A stretch of 19,336 bases of DNA from Flavobacteriaceae bacterium (GTDB lineage Bacteria > Bacteroidota > Bacteroidia > Flavobacteriales > Flavobacteriaceae): the NCBI GenBank assembly GCA_002729755.1, contig PBYT01000004.1:11420-30755 (forward strand), written 5' to 3'. The notes below the pieces were generated by a model. The model searched no databases and was not told the origin of the DNA. It saw only the letters and a list, made by a program, of their open reading frames with translations. Position numbers and translations under genes: made by a program. Shown in pieces: positions 7,413 through 14,505 of the stretch; the stretch's first letter is position 1; each line of letters starts with the position of its first letter.

Positions 7413-7940
7413 ATGATAAGGACTATATATTTTGGTGGAGGTTGTTTTTGGTGTGTAGAATCAATATATCTTAAACTTAAAGGAGTTGTTGATGTTAAGC
7501 CTGGATACATGGGTGGAACAACTATTAATCCAACATATGAGGAAGTTTGTGAAGAAAATACAGGTCATGTTGAGGTTGCAAAAGTAGCTTTTGATGAAAC
7601 TCTAAAATTAATAGACTTATTAAAGGTTTTTTTTTCAATTCATGATCCAACTACAATTAACAGGCAAGGTGCTGATGTTGGAGCTCAATATAGATCAGCT
7701 ATTTTTAGTGAAATTTCTGATAGAGCTGAAATAATTGACTTTATTAAAACTATTGAGAAATCATCCTTATTTAAAGATAATATTGTTACTGAAGTAAATG
7801 AGGTTGTTGACTTTTATGAAGCAGAAGAATATCATCATAATTACTTTAATAATAATCGGGAAAACAGCTATTGTAAAATTGTAATCTCTCCAAAAATTAA
7901 AAAATTTCAGGACAACTTTTCTTCTCTAATCTCTAAATAA
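7413..7940 (+). CDS. msrA: Peptide-methionine (S)-S-oxide reductase
   Basis: Repairs methionine-S-sulfoxide in proteins, using thioredoxin. The catalytic motif GGGCFWC places the nucleophilic cysteine at C11. Family blocks GYMGG, EVCEENTGHVEVA, FFSIHDPTTINRQGADVGAQYRS and EAEEYHHNYF follow in the normal order. At 175 aa it is a stand-alone MsrA without a fused MsrB domain. C14 in the active-site motif and C157 (SYCK) are the other cysteines available for resolving the sulfenate. It is encoded alone between the divergent lolD-type gene and the norC promoter region; no co-transcribed partner is evident. Confidence 0.96.
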   Translation: MIRTIYFGGGCFWCVESIYLKLKGVVDVKPGYMGGTTINPTYEEVCEENTGHVEVAKVAFDETLKLIDLLKVFFSIHDPTTINRQGADVGAQYRSAIFSEISDRAEIIDFIKTIEKSSLFKDNIVTEVNEVVDFYEAEEYHHNYFNNNRENSYCKIVISPKIKKFQDNFSSLISK

Positions 7941-7974
7941 AATTCCAACATTTTTGAATTGATCATATAATTGT

Positions 7975-7988
7975 ATGATAAAAATCAT
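7975..7988. promoter_or_regulatory. Crp/Fnr-type box upstream of norC
   Basis: ATGATAAAAATCAT contains TGAT-N4-ATCA, the half-site layout of Fnr/Dnr-type regulators (TTGAT-N4-ATCAA). Its centre (7981.5) is 30 bp upstream of a TAATTTG element (8012-8018). It would sit near -41.5 if transcription starts at about 8023, the classic activator position. A near-identical box precedes the RIC gene. Confidence 0.6.
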
Positions 7989-8011
7989 TTTAATCATCAT
8001 TCAGACTATAT

Positions 8012-8018
8012 TAATTTG
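8012..8018 (+). promoter_or_regulatory. Candidate -7 element of norCB promoter
   Basis: TAATTTG is one base shorter than the Bacteroidota consensus TAnnTTTG. It lies 12 bp before the norC ATG and 23 bp after the Fnr-type box. The same heptamer occurs at matching spacing before the RIC gene, which raises confidence in both. Confidence 0.5.
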
Positions 8019-8030
8019 TTTCATTAACAA

Positions 8031-8450
8031 ATGAATGAGCAAAAACAGAATTTATCTATTTTTATAATTCTTATCCTTCTTTTTACAGTACATACTTATA
8101 TTGTATATACTAGGGGTACTGAAAATAATAATTCAACTAGGATGAACACAAGTGCTATAAAAGGTAAAGCACTTTGGCAAAAAAACAATTGTACATCTTG
8201 TCATCAAATGTATGGTCTGGGTGGTTATTTAGGTCCTGATCTAACAAATGTTTACAGCAGATATAGTAACGGAGTAAAGAGTTTTCTTAATGCTGGTGTA
8301 GGGTCGATGCCAGTATACAATTTCAGTGACCAAGAACAAGAGGATCTGTTAGAGTTTTTTAAATCGTTAAATGAAAGTGGTTTTTATCCAAATAAAGATG
8401 TTGAAAAAACATGGTATGGAAATATTAAAATAAGGGATAAGACAAAATGA
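8031..8450 (+). CDS. norC: Nitric oxide reductase cytochrome c subunit
   Basis: Membrane-anchored monoheme cytochrome c that passes electrons to NorB. An uncleaved N-terminal anchor spans residues 8-27 (LSIFIILILLFTVHTYIVY), putting the heme domain in the periplasm. The heme c motif is C54-T-S-C57-H58, and the likely axial Met is M93 in GSMPVYNF. The surrounding text (KGKALWQKNNCTSCHQMYGLGGYLGPDLTNV) is strongly NorC-like, and 139 aa is the normal size. The stop overlaps the norB start by 4 nt (ATGA), so the two subunits are translationally coupled. The gene follows an Fnr-type box and TAATTTG element. Confidence 0.9.
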   Translation: MNEQKQNLSIFIILILLFTVHTYIVYTRGTENNNSTRMNTSAIKGKALWQKNNCTSCHQMYGLGGYLGPDLTNVYSRYSNGVKSFLNAGVGSMPVYNFSDQEQEDLLEFFKSLNESGFYPNKDVEKTWYGNIKIRDKTK

Positions 8451-9784
8451 ATAAAAAAATACATTTTAGTTTTCTAATATTAGGAATTATTTCACTTAAA
8501 CTTGGTCTACTTTTTGGATTACTAGCAGGAGCTCAATATATGGTTCCTGCATTTCTCAAAGAAATAATTCCATTTTCTCAAATGAGAGAGTTACATGTAT
8601 CAATGGTCATGTCATGGATTATTTTAGCAGCCACTGGTTGCGTTTACTATTTTATTTCTATTGATAATAAACTTGCATTTCCAAAACTTGAAAAAGCGCA
8701 CCTAATCATTTTTGGACTTACTGGAATTTTTATTTTGATTTCCATATTTACAAATAATATGGGTGGTCGAGAATACATGACTTATAATCCTCTATTATTT
8801 TTTCCAATTATTATAGGATGGATTTTGTTTGCAATAAATTACTATCAAACTATCAAAGAAAAAATAGTTTATGGTCCAGTTTATTTATGGATGTGGATGA
8901 CGGGTATTTTATTTATGATATTAACATATTCAGAGGCACACTTATGGATATTTTCATTTTTTAAAGGTGATGTGATTAAGGATATAACAGTACAATGGAA
9001 ATCCTATGGGGGCATTTTTGGCTCGTGGAATATGCTTATATATGGAACGGCTATTTACGTAATGAGTAAAATAAAAGGTGATGATAAAATTGCTAAAGGT
9101 AAAATTGCATTCTTCTTTTATTTTATAGGACTAATAAATTTAATGTTTGGATGGGCACATCACACATATATTATACCTCATAAACCATGGATTCGAATTT
9201 TAGCTTATGGAATATCAATGACTGAATGGATTATTCTTGGATCTATGATATTAAATTGGAGAAAATCCTTGAATCAAAAACAGAAAATTAATAGTCAAGC
9301 ATATAAATGGCTTTTATCTACTGATGTTTGGATATTTCTTAATCTGGTTTTAGCATTATTAATTTCAATTCCAACAATTAATTTATTTACACATGGAACT
9401 CATATAACTGTTGCTCATTCAATGGGAACAACCATAGGTATAAATTCAACAATACTAATTGCAGCAATCTTTTATGTAGTTTCAAAAGAAAACAAGTTTT
9501 TTTTAAATAGGTATAGAAAAAGATTAAATATTGCTTTTTGGTTATTCCATATTTCATTTTTTATTTTTTGGAGTTCATTGTTATACTCAGGTTATTTAAA
9601 AGTAATTTGGGATCAAATGGATGTCACTAAAACTTCATTTAGTGAATTTTTTGCTGATTTAAAACCAGTTATTCATGTTTTAGTTAGTGGTGGACTATTT
9701 CTGTTTATTTCTATTGAGTTCATTACAAATCCATTGATTAAAGCTCTAATAAATAAATCCAAAAAGGAGAGAATTAGTAAATAA
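8447..9784 (+). CDS. norB: NorB-like heme-copper oxidase family subunit with missing ligands
   Basis: Polytopic membrane protein (about 12 helices, 445 aa) of the nitric oxide reductase large-subunit type, which reduces 2 NO to N2O with electrons from NorC. Numbering of Pseudomonas aeruginosa NorB is from memory. H50 (RELHVSMV) matches the low-spin heme b ligand H60. H238/H239 (GWAHHTY) match FeB ligands H258/H259, E260 matches E280, and H324 (TVAHSMG) matches heme b3 ligand H347. By ungapped local alignment, H349 is replaced by M326, FeB ligand H207 by Y187, and E211 and E215 by F191 and N195. A histidine outside the usual place, H165 (SEAHLW), lies on the preceding helix. The gene is intact and coupled to norC, so it is probably a working variant, not decay. 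True NO reductase activity is inferred from context. Confidence 0.75.
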   Translation: MNKKIHFSFLILGIISLKLGLLFGLLAGAQYMVPAFLKEIIPFSQMRELHVSMVMSWIILAATGCVYYFISIDNKLAFPKLEKAHLIIFGLTGIFILISIFTNNMGGREYMTYNPLLFFPIIIGWILFAINYYQTIKEKIVYGPVYLWMWMTGILFMILTYSEAHLWIFSFFKGDVIKDITVQWKSYGGIFGSWNMLIYGTAIYVMSKIKGDDKIAKGKIAFFFYFIGLINLMFGWAHHTYIIPHKPWIRILAYGISMTEWIILGSMILNWRKSLNQKQKINSQAYKWLLSTDVWIFLNLVLALLISIPTINLFTHGTHITVAHSMGTTIGINSTILIAAIFYVVSKENKFFLNRYRKRLNIAFWLFHISFFIFWSSLLYSGYLKVIWDQMDVTKTSFSEFFADLKPVIHVLVSGGLFLFISIEFITNPLIKALINKSKKERISK

Positions 9785-9828
9785 AAAAAAACCCTTAATT
9801 AAAAGAGGGAATGGGAATAAGTAATTAT

Positions 9829-9842
9829 ATGATAAATATCAT
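9829..9842. promoter_or_regulatory. Crp/Fnr-type box upstream of RIC gene
   Basis: ATGATAAATATCAT contains TGAT-N4-ATCA and differs from the norC box at one position. The shared stretch extends outward to tATGATAAAnATCATTT. It ends 22 bp before a TAATTTG element, nearly the same layout as at norC, and its centre (9835.5) would lie near -41.5 of a start at about 9877. Confidence 0.6.
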
Positions 9843-9864
9843 TTCCAAAAAAGATAGAATTAAA

Positions 9865-9871
9865 TAATTTG
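9865..9871 (+). promoter_or_regulatory. Candidate -7 element of RIC gene promoter
   Basis: TAATTTG, identical to the heptamer before norC, lies 20 bp before the RIC start codon. It implies that the RIC gene has its own promoter in addition to any read-through from norCB. Confidence 0.5.
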
Positions 9872-9891
9872 GTCTAATAGATTAATAAAAA

Positions 9892-10584
9892 ATGAAAGAA
9901 AAAACAATTGCTGACATAGTAACTGCAGATATTAGAACAGCGTCAATTTTTAAAAGACATGGAATTGATTTCTGTTGTGGAGGAGGTAATATTTTATCTG
10001 ATGTTTGTAAGGAAAAAAAAATAAGAGTTTCAAAAATTACAAATGATATTGAAAAATTAAATTCCACTAAAAATGAAAAAAATTATAATAAAATGAGTGT
10101 TAATGCACTTATTAAGCATATCATAGAAACTCATCACAAATATGTAAAGGAAAAGATTCCTACAATTAAAGATTTTGCAAAAAAAGTTTCAAAAGTTCAT
10201 GGTAAAAATTATCCTGAAACAAATTTAATTTATCATTTATTCCTCAGATTATCAGATGAACTTTTAGATCACATGAATAAAGAAGAAGAAATACTTTTTC
10301 CAAAAATCAAGATACTAATAGACAAGACCTACAGTAAATCTGTTTTCTTCTCATATGGAACAATTTTAAATCCAATAAAAATGATGGAAATGGAACATGA
10401 AAGTGCCAAAAAAGTTCTTAAAGAAATTGAAGAATTAAGCAATAAATATACCCCACCTCTAAGTGCATGTAATACATATAGGGCATTATATAATAGTTTA
10501 GAAGAATTTCAAGATGATTTGCATATTCATATTCATCTTGAGAACAATATCCTATTTCCAAAGGTGCTTAAGTTTGATGATTAA
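9892..10584 (+). CDS. Iron-sulfur cluster repair di-iron protein (RIC/ScdA/YtfE family)
   Basis: Cytosolic hemerythrin-like di-iron protein that helps restore Fe-S clusters damaged by nitric oxide or peroxide. The N-terminal ScdA_N domain (residues 4-45) has TIADIVTADIRTASIFKRHGID and the C28-C29-G-G-G motif. The hemerythrin-like domain (about 70-226) supplies candidate iron ligands H81 or H82 (IETHHKYV), H103, H127 with E131 (LDHMNKEEEILFP), H169 (MEMEHESA), and H213 or H215 with E217 (IHIHLENNILFP). This matches the four-helix ligand layout known for E. coli YtfE. At 230 aa it is full length. It follows norB by 107 bp, has its own Fnr-type box, and so forms a NO detoxification and repair unit with norCB. 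Confidence 0.92.
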   Translation: MKEKTIADIVTADIRTASIFKRHGIDFCCGGGNILSDVCKEKKIRVSKITNDIEKLNSTKNEKNYNKMSVNALIKHIIETHHKYVKEKIPTIKDFAKKVSKVHGKNYPETNLIYHLFLRLSDELLDHMNKEEEILFPKIKILIDKTYSKSVFFSYGTILNPIKMMEMEHESAKKVLKEIEELSNKYTPPLSACNTYRALYNSLEEFQDDLHIHIHLENNILFPKVLKFDD

Positions 10585-10590
10585 ATCATC
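10576..10590. terminator. Weak hairpin at the RIC stop codon, possible terminator
   Basis: GATGATTAAATCATC is a perfect inverted repeat centred on the RIC stop codon. It is followed on the plus strand by TTTTAGTTTC. It sits at the 16-bp convergent junction with the DUF6787 gene. The stem is only about 5 bp with a usable loop, so termination is tentative. Confidence 0.3.
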
Positions 10591-10600
10591 TTTTAGTTTC

Positions 10601-10906
10601 CTAATCCCTAAATAAAATTCCTAAACCTAAGAATTTCATAAATTTTTTAAAAAACTTAAAGAAGAAGTTGAATTGAAAAAAAATAAATCCAAAAAATAAT
10701 AATAGAACTTGGTAAATAGGGAAAAGAATTAATATTCTTAATAGCCATGATAAAAGTGGGTTAAGCCCATCAAGATCTCCAAAAATAAATAATATTACAG
10801 GTTTTGTAATTAAGACACTAAATGATCCTGTAATAGCAAAAACAATGCAGATAATAAATAATTGAAAATTTGAGGTTATTCCCCACTTCTCTTTTAATCT
10901 TTTCAT
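10601..10906 (-). CDS. DUF6787-like small membrane protein
   Basis: A 101-aa inner-membrane protein with two hydrophobic segments (about residues 14-37 and 49-78) and basic ends. The opening MKRLKEKWGITSNFQLFIICIVFAITGS resembles a Bacteroidota family that I recall as DUF6787; the family name is from memory. Function is unknown. The C-terminal half is unusually rich in Phe (FFGFIFFQFNFFFKFFKKF). The start codon overlaps the serA stop by 4 nt (ATGA on the minus strand), making it the last gene of the serC-serA operon. A serine-related role cannot be concluded from this alone. Confidence 0.8.
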   Translation of the reverse strand: MKRLKEKWGITSNFQLFIICIVFAITGSFSVLITKPVILFIFGDLDGLNPLLSWLLRILILFPIYQVLLLFFGFIFFQFNFFFKFFKKFMKFLGLGILFRD

Positions 10907-11853
10907 TTTAGTGTTTCTATAATCTTTTCTGCTAACTCAACGCCAATTCTATCTTGAGCTTCAAGTGTAGCCGCTCCAATATGAGGTGACAATGAGATTT
11001 TTGAATTCATCAATATTTTAATTTTAGGTTTAGGTTCATTCTCAAACGTATCTATTGCAGCAAATGCAAGTTTATCTGAATCTAATGCTTTTAACAGTTC
11101 TTCCTCATTAACAACGCCTCCTCTAGCAAGGTTAAGAATTCCTGATCCATTTTTCATTAGATTTATTTCCTTCTTATCAATTAAATATTTCTCTGTACCA
11201 GGCACATGAAGAGTTATAAAATCCGAATTTTTTAATAAAAAGTCAATTTTTGATGAGGTTAGTTTGAAATTCACTTTTTGATTATCAAAAAACTGTATGT
11301 TAATTTCTTGCTCTTCAAACAATTTGTCAGAGAATAGTACTTTCATCCCTATTCCAATTGCTATTTTGGCAACTTCTTGACCAATTCTTCCAAATCCTAT
11401 GATACCAATAGTTTTACCTGAAAGTTCACTGCCTCTTGCATAAGTTTTTTTTAAATCTTTAAAATGAGTGTCTCCTTCTATCGGCATATCTCTGTTTGAA
11501 TTATGAATGAATCGAACACAACCAAAGAGGTGAGAGAAAACTAATTCTGCAACAGATTTAGAAGACGCAGCTGGTGTGTTTATAACGTTTATACCTTTTG
11601 ATTTAGCATAATCTACATCTATATTATCCATCCCAACACCACCTCTTCCAATAATCTTTAATCCATTACACCCATCAATAATATCTTTCCTGACCTGTGT
11701 AGCACTTCTTACCAATAATACTGTAACATTATTTTTATTGATATATTCAGGTAATTGTTCTTGTGCTACTTTGGTAAACTCAACTTCAAAGCTATTTTTT
11801 TCTAATAGTTCTATTCCTGATTTTGATATTCCATCATTAGCTAATACTTTCAT
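10903..11853 (-). CDS. serA: D-3-phosphoglycerate dehydrogenase, short form without ACT domain
   Basis: NAD-dependent D-2-hydroxyacid dehydrogenase that oxidises 3-phosphoglycerate, the first step of serine synthesis. The Rossmann motif G153-F-G-R-I-G158 lies in TIGIIGFGRIGQE. Catalytic residues are R244 (NLARGG), E273 (FENEP) and H291 (LSPHIGAAT). The 316-aa length ends right after the catalytic domain, so the C-terminal ACT domain that confers serine feedback inhibition in long SerA is absent. The family includes other 2-hydroxyacid dehydrogenases, but the upstream serC, which overlaps by 4 nt (ATGA), makes phosphoglycerate the probable substrate. No serB is visible in the window. Confidence 0.9.
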   Translation of the reverse strand: MKVLANDGISKSGIELLEKNSFEVEFTKVAQEQLPEYINKNNVTVLLVRSATQVRKDIIDGCNGLKIIGRGGVGMDNIDVDYAKSKGINVINTPAASSKSVAELVFSHLFGCVRFIHNSNRDMPIEGDTHFKDLKKTYARGSELSGKTIGIIGFGRIGQEVAKIAIGIGMKVLFSDKLFEEQEINIQFFDNQKVNFKLTSSKIDFLLKNSDFITLHVPGTEKYLIDKKEINLMKNGSGILNLARGGVVNEEELLKALDSDKLAFAAIDTFENEPKPKIKILMNSKISLSPHIGAATLEAQDRIGVELAEKIIETLK

Positions 11854-12926
11854 TTTTTATTAATTAAAGATTCAACTTCTTTCATACAAGTAACTAAAAC
11901 TTCAACACTACCTATTTGAAGCGCATTGTATAAAGAAGCCCTATAGCCACCAACAGATCTATGTCCATTAATTCCAATAACGCCACTTTCTTTACAAATT
12001 TTTTCAAATATTTCAGAATTATTATTATCTGTTAAATTAAAAGTTACATTCATATTACTTCTATCTTCATTTTCTACAAATCCAACAAAGCATGAATTAT
12101 TATCAATTTCATCATATAAAATATCTGCTTTAGTTTTATTGTCTGATTCAATGCTTTCTAACCCCTTCGTTTTAATTTCTCTTAAATTAAGCAAACATGC
12201 ATATATTGAAAAAACCGGTGGAGTGTTAAATGAACTGTCTTTATCTATATGGATTTTATAGTTTAATATCGAAGGTATCTCCCTTTGTATTTTCTTAATA
12301 ATTTCCTTTTTAATTACCACTAGTGTTGTGCCAGCAGGTCCAAGATTCTTTTGAGCTCCAGCGTAAAATAGATCGAAAACTGAATAATCAATATCTCTAG
12401 AGAATATATCAGAACTCATGTCAGCTATTATTGATTGATTAAAATTTGGTATAGACTTGAATTGAGTTCCATAAATAGTGTTATTTGTTGTTAAATGAAC
12501 ATAGTCAAGATCAGATGTATTGTTGTAATTTTTAGGTATATAATTATAATTTTTATCTTTTGAGGATGCTAATTCAATAACATTTCCAAAAAGTTTTGCC
12601 TCTTTCATAGCTTTAGCTGACCAGCTCCCAGTGTTTATATAACCAGCATTATTATATAGAAAATTATATGCAACCATTAAAAACTGAGTACTTGCTCCAC
12701 CTTGGAGAAATAGACTTGAATATTCATTTGAATCTAGTTTGGCAATATTTAGAACAAGTTCTCGAGCTTCACTAAAAATATCTTTAAACTGATTGCTTCT
12801 ATGCGAAATCTCAAGTATCGATAATCCAGATTCATTAAGATTAAGTATTGATTTGGATGTTTTTTCAAAAATGTTTTTTGGTAGTACAGAAGGTCCAGCG
12901 TTAAAATTGTGAAGTTTTTTGCTCAT
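11850..12926 (-). CDS. serC: Phosphoserine aminotransferase
   Basis: PLP-dependent transaminase that converts 3-phosphohydroxypyruvate and glutamate to phosphoserine; it also serves pyridoxal phosphate synthesis in some bacteria. The N-terminus HNFNAGPSVLPKNIF is the SerC hallmark. The PLP lysine is K193 in FYAGAQKNLGPAGTT. Other family blocks are LEISHRS (38-44), LFLQGGAST (72-80), NTGSWSAKA (98-106) and GHRSVGGYRASLYNA near the C-terminus. At 358 aa it is full length. It is the first gene of the serC-serA-DUF6787 operon and diverges from the ferredoxin gene across 120 bp. Confidence 0.96.
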   Translation of the reverse strand: MSKKLHNFNAGPSVLPKNIFEKTSKSILNLNESGLSILEISHRSNQFKDIFSEARELVLNIAKLDSNEYSSLFLQGGASTQFLMVAYNFLYNNAGYINTGSWSAKAMKEAKLFGNVIELASSKDKNYNYIPKNYNNTSDLDYVHLTTNNTIYGTQFKSIPNFNQSIIADMSSDIFSRDIDYSVFDLFYAGAQKNLGPAGTTLVVIKKEIIKKIQREIPSILNYKIHIDKDSSFNTPPVFSIYACLLNLREIKTKGLESIESDNKTKADILYDEIDNNSCFVGFVENEDRSNMNVTFNLTDNNNSEIFEKICKESGVIGINGHRSVGGYRASLYNALQIGSVEVLVTCMKEVESLINKK

Positions 12927-13020
12927 AATTTCAGTGCAAATATCTAAACTTACATTTAATTATCAACCTAGAAATTCTATTTTATGTACAAATTGTTAAC
13001 AAAGATTAAATATTTGATAT

Positions 13021-13028
13021 TATTTTTG
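13021..13028 (+). promoter_or_regulatory. Candidate -7 element of ferredoxin-ychF-parEC promoter
   Basis: TATTTTTG matches TAnnTTTG exactly, 18 bp before the ferredoxin GTG. A TTG at 12993-12995 could be the -33 element, though the 25-nt spacer is rather long. It lies in the serC/ferredoxin divergent region. Confidence 0.4.
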
Positions 13029-13046
13029 CATTTTGAAAGATAACAA

Positions 13047-13394
13047 GTGGCTATAATAATAACAGAAGAATGTATTAACTGTGGAGCATGTGAACCAGAA
13101 TGTCCAAATAATGCTATATACGAGGGTTTAGAAAAGTGGACGTATGAAAAAGGAACTAATTTATCAGGTAATATTGTATTGCCAAAAGGCAATGAAGTAG
13201 ATTCAGATATTGAGAATGACCCTATATCTGATGAAGTTTTCTTTATTGTGCCAGACAAATGTACAGAATGTAAAGGTTTTCATGAAGAGCCACAATGTGC
13301 AGCAGTATGCCCAGTTGATTGTTGTGTTCCAGATGAAGATAATATAGAGTCAGAAGATGAACTTTTGGCTAAACAAAAATTTATGCATGATTAA
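13047..13394 (+). CDS. Dicluster [4Fe-4S] ferredoxin
   Basis: Small cytosolic electron carrier with two 4Fe-4S binding motifs. The first is C9-x2-C12-x2-C15-x3-C19-P (CINCGACEPECP). The second is C72-x2-C75-x8-C84-x3-C88-P (CTECKGFHEEPQCAAVCP), with extra C92 and C93. Some 50 residues separate the motifs, an acidic insertion (about 27-70) longer than in minimal clostridial ferredoxins. The tail (93-115) is also acidic. The 115-aa frame starts at GTG; no in-frame ATG precedes the first cysteine motif, and MAIIITEECINCGAC is the expected N-terminus. It is four bases upstream of ychF, so the two are probably co-transcribed. The redox partner is unknown. Confidence 0.9.
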   Translation: MAIIITEECINCGACEPECPNNAIYEGLEKWTYEKGTNLSGNIVLPKGNEVDSDIENDPISDEVFFIVPDKCTECKGFHEEPQCAAVCPVDCCVPDEDNIESEDELLAKQKFMHD

Positions 13395-13398
13395 TTAA

Positions 13399-14490
13399 AT
13401 GAAAGCAGGAATAGTAGGATTACCCAATGTTGGTAAATCAACATTATTTAATTGTTTGTCTGATAACAAAGCTCAAAGTGAAAACTTCCCTTTTTGTACT
13501 ATAGATCCTAACATTAGTATAATTAATGTTCCAGATTCAAGACTTTATCATTTAAGAAAAATAGTAGAACCAGAAAAAATAATTCCAACAACTGTTAAAA
13601 TAGTTGACATTGCAGGATTAGTTAAAGGTGCAAGTAAAGGGGAAGGCTTAGGTAACAAATTTCTTTCTAATATAAGAGAAACAGATGCTATACTTCATAT
13701 TTTAAGATGCTTTGATGATCCTAATATTGTTCATGTTGATGGGAGAATAGACCCTGTTAATGATAAAGAAATAGTTCAATATGAGTTGCAGTTAAAAGAT
13801 TTAGAGATAGTAAACAAGCGTTTAGAAAAATTAACAAAGACTCTACGATCAGGAAATGATGATTCAAAGAAAGAGATAATAGTCCTGGAAAAAATAAAAT
13901 ATAATTTAGAAAATTCTACTATTAATATAAATAACTTTACAGATGATGATTATTTAACTTTTATTAAACCTCTTGAATTAATTACATTTAAACCTGTTTT
14001 GTATGTTTGTAATGTTAGCGAAAAAGATTTATTGGTTGATAATGAATATGTCAAAAAGGTTAAAGATTTTGCTGCTGCAGAAAATGCTGAAGTTATTCTT
14101 ATATCCGCAAAAATAGAATCAGAGATAAATGAACTAGATTCATTTGATGAGAAGAAAATCTTTTTAGAGGATATTGGTATGAAAGAACCGGGGTTTAATA
14201 AACTGATTAGATCTACATATAAGCTACTCAATCTTCATACATTTTTTACTGCAAGTAAAAAAGAAGTTAAAGCATGGACAGTAGGAATTGGAAAAAACGC
14301 ATATGATGCAGCTGGTCAAATTCACTCTGATTTTCAGAAAGGTTTTATTTGCTCTGAAGTCATCTCTTATAATGATTACATATATAATGGATCAGAAATA
14401 AAAGCTAAAGAAGCTGGTAAAATGAGGTTAGAAGGAAAAGATTATGTAGTAGAAGACGGAGATATAATGCACTTTAGATTTAACATTTAG
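13399..14490 (+). CDS. ychF: Ribosome-binding ATPase YchF (OBG family)
   Basis: P-loop NTPase of the Obg/YchF group that binds ribosomes and prefers ATP over GTP in characterised members. G1 is GLPNVGKST (7-15), followed by the family-specific [11 protein letters not shown]. The G3 region is [26 protein letters not shown], and [22 protein letters not shown] follows, which is highly YchF-specific. The specificity loop reads [10 protein letters not shown], an N-x-x-E type and not the GTPase NKxD. A coiled-coil region (about 120-180) and a C-terminal TGS domain with [21 protein letters not shown] and [10 protein letters not shown] complete the normal 363-aa length. It lies between the ferredoxin and parE genes with gaps of 4 and 15 bp. 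Confidence 0.97.
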   Translation: MKAGIVGLPNVGKSTLFNCLSDNKAQSENFPFCTIDPNISIINVPDSRLYHLRKIVEPEKIIPTTVKIVDIAGLVKGASKGEGLGNKFLSNIRETDAILHILRCFDDPNIVHVDGRIDPVNDKEIVQYELQLKDLEIVNKRLEKLTKTLRSGNDDSKKEIIVLEKIKYNLENSTININNFTDDDYLTFIKPLELITFKPVLYVCNVSEKDLLVDNEYVKKVKDFAAAENAEVILISAKIESEINELDSFDEKKIFLEDIGMKEPGFNKLIRSTYKLLNLHTFFTASKKEVKAWTVGIGKNAYDAAGQIHSDFQKGFICSEVISYNDYIYNGSEIKAKEAGKMRLEGKDYVVEDGDIMHFRFNI

Positions 14491-14505
14491 TATATTTATA
14501 AAATA

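Noticed and set aside
9785..9817. Possible terminator after norB: A-run followed by CCCT...AGGG
   Set aside because: The stem is only four pairs with a long loop, and on the plus strand there is no T-run after it. The T-run would serve the minus strand, where no gene ends.
10581..10588. TGAT-TAA-ATCA at the RIC stop codon as a third Fnr-type box
   Set aside because: The spacer is three bases instead of four, and it lies at a gene end with no promoter downstream; it arises from the C-terminal Asp-Asp-stop codons.
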